This document shows, one piece after another, positions 46,390 through 56,307 of a stretch of DNA of 64,000 nt. This stretch comes from Petrosia ficiformis (lineage: Eukaryota; Porifera; Demospongiae; Haplosclerida; Petrosiidae), in the NCBI GenBank assembly GCA_947044365.1, contig OX345653.1:1399001-1463000 (forward strand), in the 5' to 3' direction. Made by a program: the position numbers and the translations under genes. Every line of letters begins with the position of its first letter. Within the stretch, counting starts at the first letter, position 1. A model generated the notes under the pieces. That model made no database searches, was not told the origin of the DNA, and worked only from the letters and a program-made list of their open reading frames with translations.

Positions 46390-49300
46390 GTATTTGTATA
46401 CGGATGTGCATGTGAATGTATATTTGTGTGTCTGTGTCTCTGTGACTCAGTGACTATGTGTCTGTTTGACTGTGTCTGTGTGTCTATATTTGTAACTGTG
46501 TCTTTATGACTATGTGTCTGTTTGTCTGTGTCTGTGTGTCTATATCTGTAACTGTGTCTTTATGACTATGTGTCTGTTTGTCTGTGTCTGTGTGTCTATG
46601 TCTGTAACTGTGTCTTTATGACTATGTGTCTGTTTGTCTGTGTCTGTGTGTCTATGTCTGTAACTGTGTCTTTATGACTATGTGTCTGTTTGTCTGTGTC
46701 TGTGTGTCTATGTCTGTAACTGTGTCTTTATGACTATGTGTCTGTTTGTCTGTGTCTGTGTGTCTATGTCTGTAACTGTGTCTTTATGACTATGTGTCTG
46801 TTTGTCTGTGTCTGTGTGTCTATGTCTGTAACTGTGTCTTTATGACTATGTGTCTGTTTGTTTGTCTGTGTCTGTGTGTCTATATCTGTAACTGTGTCTT
46901 TATGACTATGTGTCTGTTTGTCTGTGTCTGTGTGTCTATGTCTGTAACTGTGTCTTTATGACTATGTGTCTGTTTGTCTGTGTCTGTGTGTCTATATCTG
47001 TAACTGTGTCTTTATGACTATGTGTCTGTTTGTCTGTGTCTGTGTGTCTATGTCTGTAACTGTGTCTTTATGACTATGTGTCTGTTTGTTTGTCTGTGTC
47101 TGTGTGTCTATATCTGTAACTGTGTCTTTATGACTATGTGTCTGTTTGTCTGTGTCTGTGTGTCTATGTCTGTAACTGTGTCTTTATGACTATGTGTCTG
47201 TTTGTCTGTGTCTGTGTGTCTATATCTGTAACTGTGTCTTTATGACTATGTGTCTGTTTGTTTGTCTGTGACTATGTGTCTGTTGGTGTCTTTGTGTCTC
47301 TGTCTGTGTCATTATTCAATAATCTGTTGTGTGTGCATTTAAAGTTTACTGATATTCATTTGTTTGTTTTTAACATGAAAGTGAATATAGTGTATATTAC
47401 ACAAAATATGATAATAGTAGACCAGTTAGTTGTTGTTATGTTACTATATTATACTGTGTTCCTGGAAAAGATTAGAAATAACAAGGAAACTGAGTTCATC
47501 TGTTGTATGGTATATAACTAATACTCTTATATGCATATTGTATATATAATATATAATATGCATATAAGAGTATTAGTTATGGGTAATTATTAACAATTGT
47601 ATATATATGTGACTTAATTTTCAAAAAGGAACACTTTCTCACGAAATAATTTTGATCAAACGCTTACTTTCAATCACTCGTTATTCTGCCATTTTGTAAA
47701 GAAAATCAATGAAATTTGTTACCCAAGAAGCTTAATAATAACTCTTTTTGAATACCAAATTTCATTGACTTCCTGTACAATATGGTAGAATGACGAGCGA
47801 TTGAAGGTAAGTGTGTGGTCAAAATTACTTGCGGGACGAGGTCACTCTTTAAAAATTAGGTCACATATAATTACATATAATTAATTATAATATGATTATG
47901 TATACTATAAATGCTTATATAATAGTGTTGTACCTATACTAGGTTTTGCCTTCACTGCAGATACCAGATGTTATAGGTCAACTAAAACTGCCTATACGTA
48001 TACTATACCTCATTTTATAGTATATGCGCTAATTTTCAGCACTGCTCTAGTTACTTTCATTAAAACTCACAGATTACTATAAAAGGTGAAAATAGCTCAA
48101 CAAATATGATTTCTGAGTGTTGTATCAATCTTTTTCCACAGTTAAGTAGTACAATATAGTTTAAATCTTTGGTCTGTAAAGTATTTGTATTTGCCCTATA
48201 CTACTTGCCTATACCTATATTTACCTATACCATGGTATAGGCACCTATACATTTACCTATACTAGCATAGGTACAACACTAATATATAAATACATATAGA
48301 ATTAGTAACTCTATTTATGTTTAATTATAATTATTGTTATATAGTTATGATTAACATATAAATTGAAAATATCATTCTAAAAGATTTTGGATTTGTTATC
48401 ATTTTTAGTTTCAGTAATGAATGTTGTAGACTTGGTGTTTGTTTGTACCTTTGCTATAGCTCAGTGATTATTGGAAATTGTTTTCAAAATCTATATATGA
48501 GTGGGGGATGTGTGTGTCTGTGTTTGTGTGTGTCTCTATCTGTCTATGTCTGTGTGTGTCTGTGTGTGTATCTGTCTGTGTGTGTCTGTGTCTTGTGGTC
48601 TGTATCTGTGTGTGTCTGTGTCTTGTGGTCTGTATCTGTGTGTGTCTGTGTGTATCTGTCTCTGTCTGTATCTGTGTGTGTCTGTGTCTTGTGGTCTGTA
48701 TCTGTGTGTGTCTGTATCTGTCTGTGTCTGTGTGTGTCTGTATCTGTCTGTATCTGTCTGTGTCTGTGTGTGTCTGCCATTGACACAGGGGTTTTTATAC
48801 TTGTACAGCAATAGTCAAACTATAGTGTTTCCTACTAATACAAGATGTGATTTCATTCTTGTACCAAAACTGAAACCCAACTTGTGAACTTAATGTAATA
48901 GGAAATGAACCCAAAAGGGAAGTTTTATGATATCACTCTTGAAGAATGTCAGTTATTGTTTTATTTATAATTAAATATTCAGTTTTTAATTTTGGAATAT
49001 AATATCATTTGTGCATATGTTTTAGTTAACTATAACTAAAACCCCTTTTAGTAAGGCACTTTTACTTAATGAAGCTATAACTAAAACCCTTTTGACTTTC
49101 TTAATGAAGCTGTGAATAAATTCTGGTATACTACACTAACTATAACTGAAAATCAGACAATAATGGCACTTTTAGTTAGTTAACTAATACTAAAATCCTT
49201 TTAGTAAGCCTAATATAATTAAACTAAACTAAAATTTTGAGATACTAGTTGTGCAAGAACCATATCAAAAAATTGGCCATTATAGTCATACTAAAACAAC

Positions 49301-49981
49301 ATTGAGTTTATGGAACATATACAGATAGTACCAATGGACTACACCAGTGGACTGTACCAGTGGATTGACTACTGGTACATGGGAAACAAGATAATATTTA
49401 TAACATGGGAATTTGTACAACAATTTACTTCTATAATTTGATAACCACATTTGATATCCAAACCTTCACTGTACAATCACACTTTATATAATATATAATT
49501 ATATAAAGGTGTTACTATGTCAAACCATATTTGACATTCAACTTACGCTGTACATGCAATCATACTTTTTATATAATAAATTATATAGGTCTTACTATGG
49601 CCACTATAACTCCTTCAGAGACCACCACAATGTATAATGATGATAGTTCTGACATGGATGAGGTAAGTATTACTAATTTGAGTATGTATATATTATGGAA
49701 TACATTATGTGTTTAGTCCAACTTGGAAGTCAATGTTGAAGATATTGAAGAGAAAGACAATGATATTGCTGGTACAGCAACATCTACTGCTCAAAACAGA
49801 CCAAGTAAGACATCTTCACTACTATCTACAACCAATACTTACATACAGGGTATTTAGAAATCACATGAGGGCAAAGACACACATGAAGAAAGTTTGGAGG
49901 AGGGAGGGGGCCAATAGTACCATGTAGCACCATGTAGAGGTGTATGGGGAAATGTTCCTCTAGAAACATTTTGGAAAATGA

Positions 49982-50012
<31 letters not shown>

Positions 50013-50199
50013 CATGCATGCATGCATGCATACATACATACATACATACATACATACATACATACATACATACATACATACATACATACATACATACATG
50101 CATGCATGCATGCATACATACATACATACATACATACATACATACATACATACATGCATACATACATACATACATACATACATACATACATACATACAT

Positions 50200-50236
<37 letters not shown>

Positions 50237-53200
50237 TACATATAGTACAATATGTTATCAATAATTTAGTATCAATTGTGAGTTTATTTTGTAAATGAAA
50301 CTGAAATGATTGATCTGTGAATTATCAAATTATAATAAATAATTGTTTAGGATGGACTCTTAAGTTGATAAATACAAAATGTAGCTTTCATTTAGTTAAC
50401 ATCATTATTCTCAAAACTCATTTATAGGTGTTATTAATCTTGGCTTATCTTTCTCTTCAAATACTACAACCACACCCAATAATCACACCCTTACTCCTAC
50501 AGTTGATACACCTACAGTTCATCATCATTCTAATGGAGATCGACCAGAAAGGATGAGGGAGTGGCTTGTAAGAATGATTAACAGTCAGCGATTTCTTGGA
50601 TTGGAATGGTTGGATGTTGATAAAATGATATTTCGCGTTCCATGGGTTCATGCTAAAAAGAGAGATTATAATCAAGAAAGAGATGCTGCATTATTTAAAG
50701 AATGGGCCATACATTCTGGTTAGTGACTAATGGATGGATGAGTGGAAAGATGGATGGATGAGGAACTAACTAATCAGTGTTTCCCCCAAAGGGTGGTACC
50801 ATGGTGTTCTACCCTTTAATTTTGAAAAACACTGTTTTACAACACTGTTGACCAAACATCTAATGCACTCCTCCACCCTTAATATTTATCCTGACTGCAG
50901 TAATGATTAATCATACATGTAGGTGATTCAGCTATGAGGGCCAAGTGTGTACTTAGAGAGAAGTGCTTGAGAGGGCGTATCCCAGAGGCTGATTTAACAG
51001 CTCAGATTAGCAGAAGTGATTACATTTCAGTTGTCCATATAGGGGGGTCTGGGGCAGGAAAATTTGGATTTTGGACCCCTAAAAAGGGCAATATGGCACA
51101 ATCTTAAATTTACGCTTGTGTGTGCATGATATATCATTGAGGTGATTTGTGGCGGTCATGTATTATTTGAAGTAATAACTTTTGATTTTAGGTAAGTATG
51201 GTGATGGATCTGATGTCACTACCTGGAAGATTAATTTCCGATGTGCTTTAAATGGACTAAAAGATATCATTGAACGTAAAGAACTGGAAGGGCCCGACTG
51301 CCGAGTTTATCAAATGTTACCATCTACTTCACCAGGTCAGCCTGAGGTTAAAGTTTAACAGCAACTCCTATAATTATAGTAAAAATAATATTATATACAG
51401 AAAAAATTATCACTATGATTGCTTTGTAATGATCAATAATCAGTGATGGTTAATTTCTCGTGTCTAAACCGTTTTCCATTCTTTTTATTTTTTATTATTC
51501 ATTGTTTAAGTTTTTATCTACAGCAGTTGAATTCTATAAGCTAATTTCATCCTGTTTGCCTAAATGTATACTTACCCTATGTCTGCTTTGAAGTCTAATT
51601 TTGCAGTCATGAATGTGAACTAACATTGTGATTGGACATTTAATGAAAATGAGTTGTTTTTCTGTTGCCTGTACAAGTTGGTCCATTTGCTTTGCTGAAA
51701 CTAACGTAGACCTGTAGTTCAAGTGCGTGTTGTTTATGTGCCGTGCCCATTAATTGATTAAGTCCCTGGAATGACGCAATTTGCTTAACATTGTATACAA
51801 CTGGTATATAACACAAGAATATATATGGAAAGCAATCATAGGGATGGCCCTGCAGGCCATCAAAATGCTTTGATGATCATATTATTTAGCTACATAGATT
51901 ATCTTTTCATTTATTTCTTTTTGTCCTAAATTTCAGGCAAAAGACGAAAACGAAAGAGACCGATCATTCATTACAGTGAGATGATGCAATTACAAACCAC
52001 ACCCACTGAATCACCCGTTCGTAGTATTCGACCTAGATTGGAACTGCCACTTGCATTAGGACCAGCAGTGTCTTTAACAACACCTAAAGACACACCAACT
52101 ACGCCTATTGGTTCCCTAGCAACTAGTAAGTATTCATGTATGATGTTAGCACATGCATAAATGATGTTAGCACATGATAAAGGAGTGTAAAACCACCTAA
52201 AATTAATAATATTCATTACATCTTTTACTATAATTACATGTATATAATTTTTTAATTATACATATATTAATTAATAATATGCTACGTGATTGGTATAATT
52301 TGTTTATATATGAGCTTACATCTTGGGATATAATAATATACTGCATTGATAGCCATAATGTATTTAGACAAAGTAGGGCTACTTTGTCTAAATACATGTA
52401 CATTATAGCTATCAATGCACGTACAGACAGACTGACGGATAGCAACAACTAACAAATTGATTTATGAATTTTTAAATATTTTTCAGCTCCCATACAACTG
52501 GTTCCCATAGTATCAGGTACACACACATTCCCATTCCATGTCCCTATGGTCACCACATCCACTACTCCAAACCACATACCATTATCTCCACTGTTACCCA
52601 AATACCATCCCATCATACCACAAGCCATCAAACCATTGCCACTTATGCCAATTGATTCACAATCTGAAAAGAGACAAAGAAAACATGAAAGTGTTAGTAG
52701 CGAGCATTCTGGTACATCCACAGACCCAAATATAGAGGTATAGTAATTCTTCCATAATATTTCTCATCTCTTAATTCTACGGTACATTGATAGTTTTGTT
52801 TTTGATATTAAGTATCATCCTCTTTCAATTTCTGCATTCTTCTGTACAAGCAAACTAGACTAATGATTTCCTTCATCTTCCTCGTCCTCTTCCACCTTCT
52901 CATCCTCTTCTTCCTCCTTCACCTCCTTTTCCTTGTCCTCTTCCACCTCCTCTTACTTCTCCACCTCTTTCTATTCCCCCTCCACCTCATTTTCCTCTTC
53001 TCTTCTTCCTCCTCCTCTTCCACCTTATTCTCCTCCTCCTCCACTTCCTCCTCCACTTCCTCCTCATTCTCCTCCTCCACCTTCACCTCCCTCACCTCTG
53101 CCTCCATTTCTTTACTCTTTTCCTCCTCTTCGTGTTGCTCTCTTTTTCTTCAACTTGTAATATTCCATTCTCTTCTTTTATGAAAAACAGACAATTAATA

Positions 53201-54691
53201 ATCGTTTTAGTCCAAATCTCATTTCTCCAAACTTTGGTATATCATCTCAAGAAAAGGGAACATATGTGATGTATCCTCCATTGAGAACAGGAAATGTTTC
53301 TTGGCCACCAAGAAAATTTGCTGATAGTGAGTGCAATTACTTTAGCAACAAACTATTGTGACCACTGACCAGTGTTGTGCTATAAATATAACTAAAACTC
53401 CTTTTACTAAGGCGTTATGACTTTTAGTTAACTATAACTAAATTACAGGTCTTCTGTAATAGCTGTATATAACTAACTAAAATGGCATTTTTAATTATCC
53501 CACAAAATTATATTCAATTGAAAATTTCTATAATACTTAATCTTGAGCAATAATCACAATTGTCTTTTAAAAATGGATTCAACTTAAACTGTACTATTAT
53601 ACCTATTATACCTTTGAATGAAGTTTATTTATTAACAATAAGACTGACCATAGTGTCAGTATTATGACTTATAGTGTATTATCTGTACATATTATGCTAG
53701 TATGTACAGATATTATACTGTAGTTACTACAGTAACACTATTAGTGTCATTGTTTTAGTATGCCCTTGTGGTGTGTATTATACTATAGTTACCACAGTAA
53801 CACACTAGTTTCTATTAGTGTCATTGTTTTTAGTATGCCCTTGTGGTGTGTATTATACTGTAGTTACCACAGTAACAAACTAGTTTCTATTAGTGTCATT
53901 GTTTTAGTATGCCCTTGTGGTGTGTATTATACTGTAGTTACCACAGTAACACACTAGTTTCTATTAGTGTCACTAGTTTCTATTAGTGTCATTGTTTTCA
54001 TTCTTCTTCCATAGATCCTAATGCTCTTACTATTCGTATCATGTATGGATCCATAACTGTCCATACAGAAACTTTGGATTGTTCAACAGGTAGCAGGATT
54101 TTTTATGGTCCTTTACATTGTCGTGATGTTCTTCCATACAAAGATGAAGTAAAATTATTTGGGCCAATGAACTCGCATCAAATCTCAATATCTCCCAGAC
54201 ATCCTAGCCCCCTTGCTTCAGAAATGTTCAAGACCCTCAAACGAGGTCTAGTTGTTGACGTAGAAGATAATAATATATATGCCACAGCTCTTTGTAGAGC
54301 AGTGGTATACTATGGTTCTTCTCCATTGAAGCATTTCGGAACCCTTGAGAAAGAAGAACGTATGAAGGTTTTTGATTATTCTAAAGAGTTTTTACCAGAA
54401 CTAAAACAAAACACAGATGTGAAGTGTACGAACACACCCAAACCATATGTGATTTTTAGTTTTGGTCAGCCATGGGGTTCAGACAGGTCCTTATCACGAA
54501 ACCTTATAACAGTGGTTATAACCCATTGCAGAGCATTGAATGATCTACGTGTTAGAAATATATCCATTTTTGATGAACTTTTGTACGAACCTATGGAACA
54601 CCAAAATATTCGTATTATTTCACCTACAAGAAGGGACTTGGAAGCTGAAGAATTTCTCAACCCTCCATCCACTCCTTCTACTCCTATATAA
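42059..54691 (+). CDS. IRF: Interferon regulatory factor (IRF4/8-like DNA-binding domain plus IAD)
   Basis: Nuclear transcription factor. Ten exons join in phase to 663 residues: 42059-42124, 45505-45580, 49589-49662, 49717-49804, 50428-50718, 51192-51335, 51937-52125, 52487-52737, 53191-53326, 54015-54691. Residues 140-245 form the winged-helix DNA-binding domain, with tryptophans at about 146, 161, 174, 194 and 210 ([48 protein letters not shown]). The DYN..DAALFK.WA segment resembles vertebrate IRF4/8, and the RCALN recognition helix is kept. A basic cluster GKRRKRKRP at 247-255 may be a nuclear signal. A Pro/Ser/Thr-rich linker follows, and the last exon holds the IRF-association domain ([50 protein letters not shown]), used for dimer and partner binding. 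About 140 residues precede the DNA-binding domain, whereas vertebrate IRFs start there. The first two exons are less certain, and translation could start at the ATG at 49597. Confidence 0.9.
42214..42223 (-). promoter_or_regulatory. Perfect IRF-element consensus in IRF intron 1
   Basis: TTTCGCTTTC, that is GAAAGCGAAA on the - strand, a full match to GAAANNGAAA, within a CpG-containing stretch that also has a TATA-like CATATAAAC near 42268. Confidence 0.35.
42853..42862 (+). promoter_or_regulatory. ETS-IRF composite-like element in IRF intron 1
   Basis: GGAAGCGAAA matches the EICE consensus GGAANNGAAA and forms part of the near palindrome GTTTCGGAAGCGAAAC. Sequence match only. Confidence 0.35.
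43135..43290 (+). mobile_element. Family H hAT-like element, best copy
   Basis: Perfect inverted ends CAGGGGTGTGGAAA and TTTCCACACCCCTG over about 155 bases. Flanks GTTTTGTA and GTACTGTA could be a diverged 8-base target duplication, as expected for hAT. Confidence 0.75.
43741..44290. repeat. Pure TATG tetranucleotide array, about 137 copies
   Basis: About 550 uninterrupted bases, open in all three forward and three reverse frames. The largest and purest microsatellite in the window; its flank continues with a short CATA run in the opposite sense (44292-44312). Confidence 0.98.
44583..44720 (+). repeat. Family C element, decayed copy
   Basis: GGCTCAAAGAGCTTCTGAGT and CTCTTTGTTAATTGACTCAA blocks only. 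Confidence 0.6.
44965..45335 (+). repeat. Family A element with an internal triplication
   Basis: Block TTGAGTTACAGTATAATCAT to CACTGTAGTACATA occurs three times, extending this copy to about 370 bases. Confidence 0.8.
45505..45580 (+). CDS. IRF: IRF exon 2
   Basis: Acceptor CTCATAG, donor GTAAGT. Encodes [20 protein letters not shown] and INNTTN. Only this frame is open, and it matches the phases on both sides. Confidence 0.6.
45655..45870. repeat. ACACCAGTCACCACAGTTAA minisatellite
   Basis: About six copies of a 20-36 base unit with TTATGTACAGCAGT inserts. Confidence 0.85.
46207..46305. repeat. Fold-back palindromic element
   Basis: Outer arms of 24 bases (TATATGCGTTATATAAACCT and onward) are perfect, and the inner palindrome GATATCACCCTCGGGC with spacer TAC is also perfect. 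Related CCTCGG-core palindromes occur at 56770, 59507 and 59851. Confidence 0.88.
46328..46384. repeat. TA dinucleotide run
   Basis: About 50 bases of TA. A shorter run lies at 45970-45996. Confidence 0.95.
46444..47280. repeat. 56-base minisatellite, about 15 copies
   Basis: Unit TGACTATGTGTCTGTTTGTC, TGTGTCTGTGTGTCTATGTC, TGTAACTGTGTCTTTA. Three copies carry an extra TTTG (60 bases). Confidence 0.95.
47519..47576. repeat. Perfect palindrome
   Basis: Arms TAATACTCTTATATGCATAT around a short TA-rich loop. From 47577 to 47924 nothing else is recognised. Confidence 0.85.
47925..48283. mobile_element. Family E MITE, intact copy
   Basis: Inverted ends TAGTGTTGTACCTATACTAG and CTAGCATAGGTACAACACTA, with subterminal CCTATAC repeats. 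Flanks TTATATAA and ATATATAA may be an 8-base target duplication (hAT-like). About 355 bases, non-coding. Confidence 0.82.
48500..48778. repeat. TGTGTC microsatellite
   Basis: TGTGTCTG repeats with a TCTTGTGGTCTGTATCTG block repeated three times. Confidence 0.92.
48779..49014. other. Unique intron sequence
   Basis: Nothing recognised. Confidence 0.4.
49020..49305 (+). repeat. Family B element
   Basis: TTTTAGTTAACTATAACTAA at the left, ACTAAAACAACATTGAG at the right. Confidence 0.75.
49589..49662 (+). CDS. IRF: IRF exon 3
   Basis: Encodes [20 protein letters not shown] and SDMDE. Contains an ATG at 49597 that could be an alternative start. Donor GTAAGT. Confidence 0.75.
49717..49804 (+). 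CDS. IRF: IRF exon 4
   Basis: Acceptor GTTTAG, donor GTAAGA. Encodes [20 protein letters not shown] and ATSTAQNRP. Confidence 0.75.
49983..50240. repeat. CATA/CATG microsatellite
   Basis: About 255 bases of CATA with CATG clusters, ending in CA repeats. Confidence 0.95.
50428..50718 (+). CDS. IRF: IRF exon 5 (first part of DNA-binding domain)
   Basis: Acceptor TTTATAG. Encodes a Thr/His-rich leader, then [18 protein letters not shown] to EWAIHSG. The donor GTTAGT is slightly unusual but keeps phase with 51192. Confidence 0.93.
51192..51335 (+). CDS. IRF: IRF exon 6 (recognition helix)
   Basis: Encodes [20 protein letters not shown], then [10 protein letters not shown] and [13 protein letters not shown]. 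Donor GTCAGC. Confidence 0.94.
51395..51860 (+). repeat. Family D element, copy 4
   Basis: AGAAAAAATTATCACTATGA at the left, AAAGCAATCATAGGGATGGC at the right, with the CCCATTAATTGATTAAGTCC block inside. In an IRF intron. Confidence 0.75.
51937..52125 (+). CDS. IRF: IRF exon 7 (basic cluster and linker)
   Basis: Begins [17 protein letters not shown], then Pro/Thr-rich sequence ending IGSLAT. Donor GTAAGT. Confidence 0.9.
52344..52417. repeat. Perfect long palindrome
   Basis: Arms containing TGTATTTAGACAAAGTA meet at a GGGC centre. The right arm has a short GTAC insert. Hairpin-forming, in an IRF intron. Confidence 0.85.
52487..52737 (+). CDS. IRF: IRF exon 8 (Pro-rich linker)
   Basis: Encodes [20 protein letters not shown], a Pro-rich stretch, and [20 protein letters not shown] before GTATAG. 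Confidence 0.9.
52862..53155. repeat. TCC/CTT polypyrimidine tract
   Basis: About 290 bases nearly all C and T on the + strand, ending 35 bases before the acceptor of IRF exon 9. Confidence 0.93.
53191..53326 (+). CDS. IRF: IRF exon 9
   Basis: Encodes [20 protein letters not shown] and [10 protein letters not shown]. Donor GTGAGT. Confidence 0.88.
53371..53500 (+). repeat. Family B element, left half
   Basis: CAGTGTTGTGCTATAAATAT then CTTTTAGTTAACTATAAC. Right end missing. Confidence 0.65.
53690..54000. repeat. 75-base minisatellite before IRF last exon
   Basis: Units GTATGCCCTTGTGGTGTGTA, TTATACTGTAGTTACCACAG, TAACACACTAGTTTCTATTA, GTGTCATTGTTTT, about three and a half copies. Confidence 0.92.
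54015..54691 (+). CDS. IRF: IRF last exon (IRF-association domain)
   Basis: Acceptor CCATAG, phase 1 in. Starts [20 protein letters not shown] and ends PPSTPSTPI with TAA. Contains the whole MH2-like association domain in one exon. Confidence 0.95.
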
Positions 54692-55452
54692 TATTGTGAC
54701 TTGACAAGTGTTGCTATGATACACATGATGGGTGCGTGATTGTTTCTTCACATTTTTTTAAGTAAAACTGTTGTTGTTTTCTTTTCTTACTTTCCTACAA
54801 TGTCACTTTTTTTACTGTTATTTTTCTTATTGTATTTTTTCTTATTACTATATTATATTTTATTACAAAAATCAAGACAAACAGAGATGACAGAAGTCCA
54901 GATTGCCTTCAAATTAAAGAGATCCCTCATACTACCAAATGGATACATTGCAAAGGTACTTTAAATATTGTAGTTGAATGAACAGGATGAGGAAAAAACT
55001 GGTGTTAGTATAGCTGTTATGCAAATTAAAATGAAAATTGTGAACACTGATGATATAGCAAGTTTCAAAGTAAATACTAGTTAATTAATGATTCATAGTC
55101 ATTCAACTATTCTATTTACTCTCTATCCAGTATAGATCTTAATGTGCACCATGATGGTAAAATCTATATATAGATGTGGTATAATACATATAATGATAAT
55201 AATTCAATCCACACATGCATTCCTCAAACTGGAAGAATAAAGGATTCTTGACTGGGCAGTTGTACGTAGGTAATCAGGATGACAAGTCTTGAAATGAGGA
55301 AAAAAGGGCAAGCAGAAACACAGTATCACTGCAAAAACAATATGCACGCTGTTGATGACATATATAATATGGGTATTAAAATACATTGTGACATGATACT
55401 TCATGTCGAAATTTCCCACCAAAAAAAGCTATTTCAGGAGGTTTGATAAATC
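54692..55452. other. IRF 3' flank
   Basis: T-rich presumed 3' untranslated region. An AATAAA at about 55235 could be a distant polyadenylation signal. No further gene supported. Confidence 0.4.
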
Positions 55453-55453
55453 A

Positions 55454-55891
55454 CTTAAAGGTAGTACTAGGGAGTGGGCGGATGCGACTCCAATCACTTT
55501 CAAAATGGAATATTATATAATATGACTCTAACCTGGTCTAATAGCAACCTTCATATCTTCTGATCAGCTTTATATTGTCCTGTAATTGAAGAAATATGGT
55601 TCAAATCGCCATTTTTGCAATCACAATAAGTACAAAACCACGAAAGCCACGCCCACCAATCATGGCGTGCACCAAGTACAATGTATTTTGAGAAAACAAA
55701 TAGAGCCGTTTTCTGAAAATTCATTTTACTTTTATACTTACAAGAGGCTGAAGAAAGCTGAATTCTGTAGCTTTTCACTGAAACCATAAAATCTACCTTT
55801 CTAGACACTATCAAACTCCGATCTTTCTCAGAGAGCAACTACAGTTACCCTGCAGTTTCAACTACCCCTCCCCCTAGTACAACCTTAACAA
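55454..55891. mobile_element. MITE with TTAA flanks (piggyBac-like target)
   Basis: Left TTAAAGGTAGTACTAGGGAG and right CCCCCTAGTACAACCTTAA are imperfect inverted repeats bordered by TTAA. Open frames inside on both strands (55551-55838 -, 55586-55789 +) have no family resemblance. Confidence 0.6.
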
Positions 55892-56172
55892 CCTCCCGGG
55901 AACACTTATCAACCTCTCAGTAGAGGTTGCAGTGTAATTTAGCAATCTCATTTACTGCAATCTGATTGGCATGGTAGAACTGATTATTGATTGATCTTGT
56001 GTTTAAATATATGATGATGTGTAATAACGACAGATCATCAAATCAAAACTGATCACTATCCGTGAAATTGATTGTGAAAGTCAAACATCGCAAAAATTAA
56101 TTCTTACGATACTTCGTCGTCGCCTAGACTGCACCCCTGCTACTGTCATTGGGATTCACCACGCGCTAGTCA

Positions 56173-56179
56173 TATAAAG
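56173..56179 (+). promoter_or_regulatory. TATA-like box of the membrane-protein gene
   Basis: ATATAAAGG-type sequence 45-50 bases before the ATG at 56224. Confidence 0.5.
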
Positions 56180-56223
56180 GGGGCTGGCTGCTCGATAGTG
56201 GACAGGACTACTACAGTTTCGAA

Positions 56224-56307
56224 ATGGTTGTGTTGTACTTTTTCCTGATTTTGTTTATTGCTGCAATTCTCTTTGTCATATTGAAAATATGGAAGAAACT
56301 GTTCTGG
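56224..56307 (+). CDS. Membrane-protein exon 1 (transmembrane anchor)
   Basis: 28 codons, donor GTATGT, phase 0. Confidence 0.65.

Noticed and set aside
54740..54964. 74-codon frame after the IRF stop
   Set aside because: Mostly T-rich low-complexity codons in the presumed 3' untranslated region.
55551..55838. 95-codon - strand frame and overlapping + strand frame
   Set aside because: Both lie inside a TTAA-bounded inverted-repeat element and show no recognisable domain.
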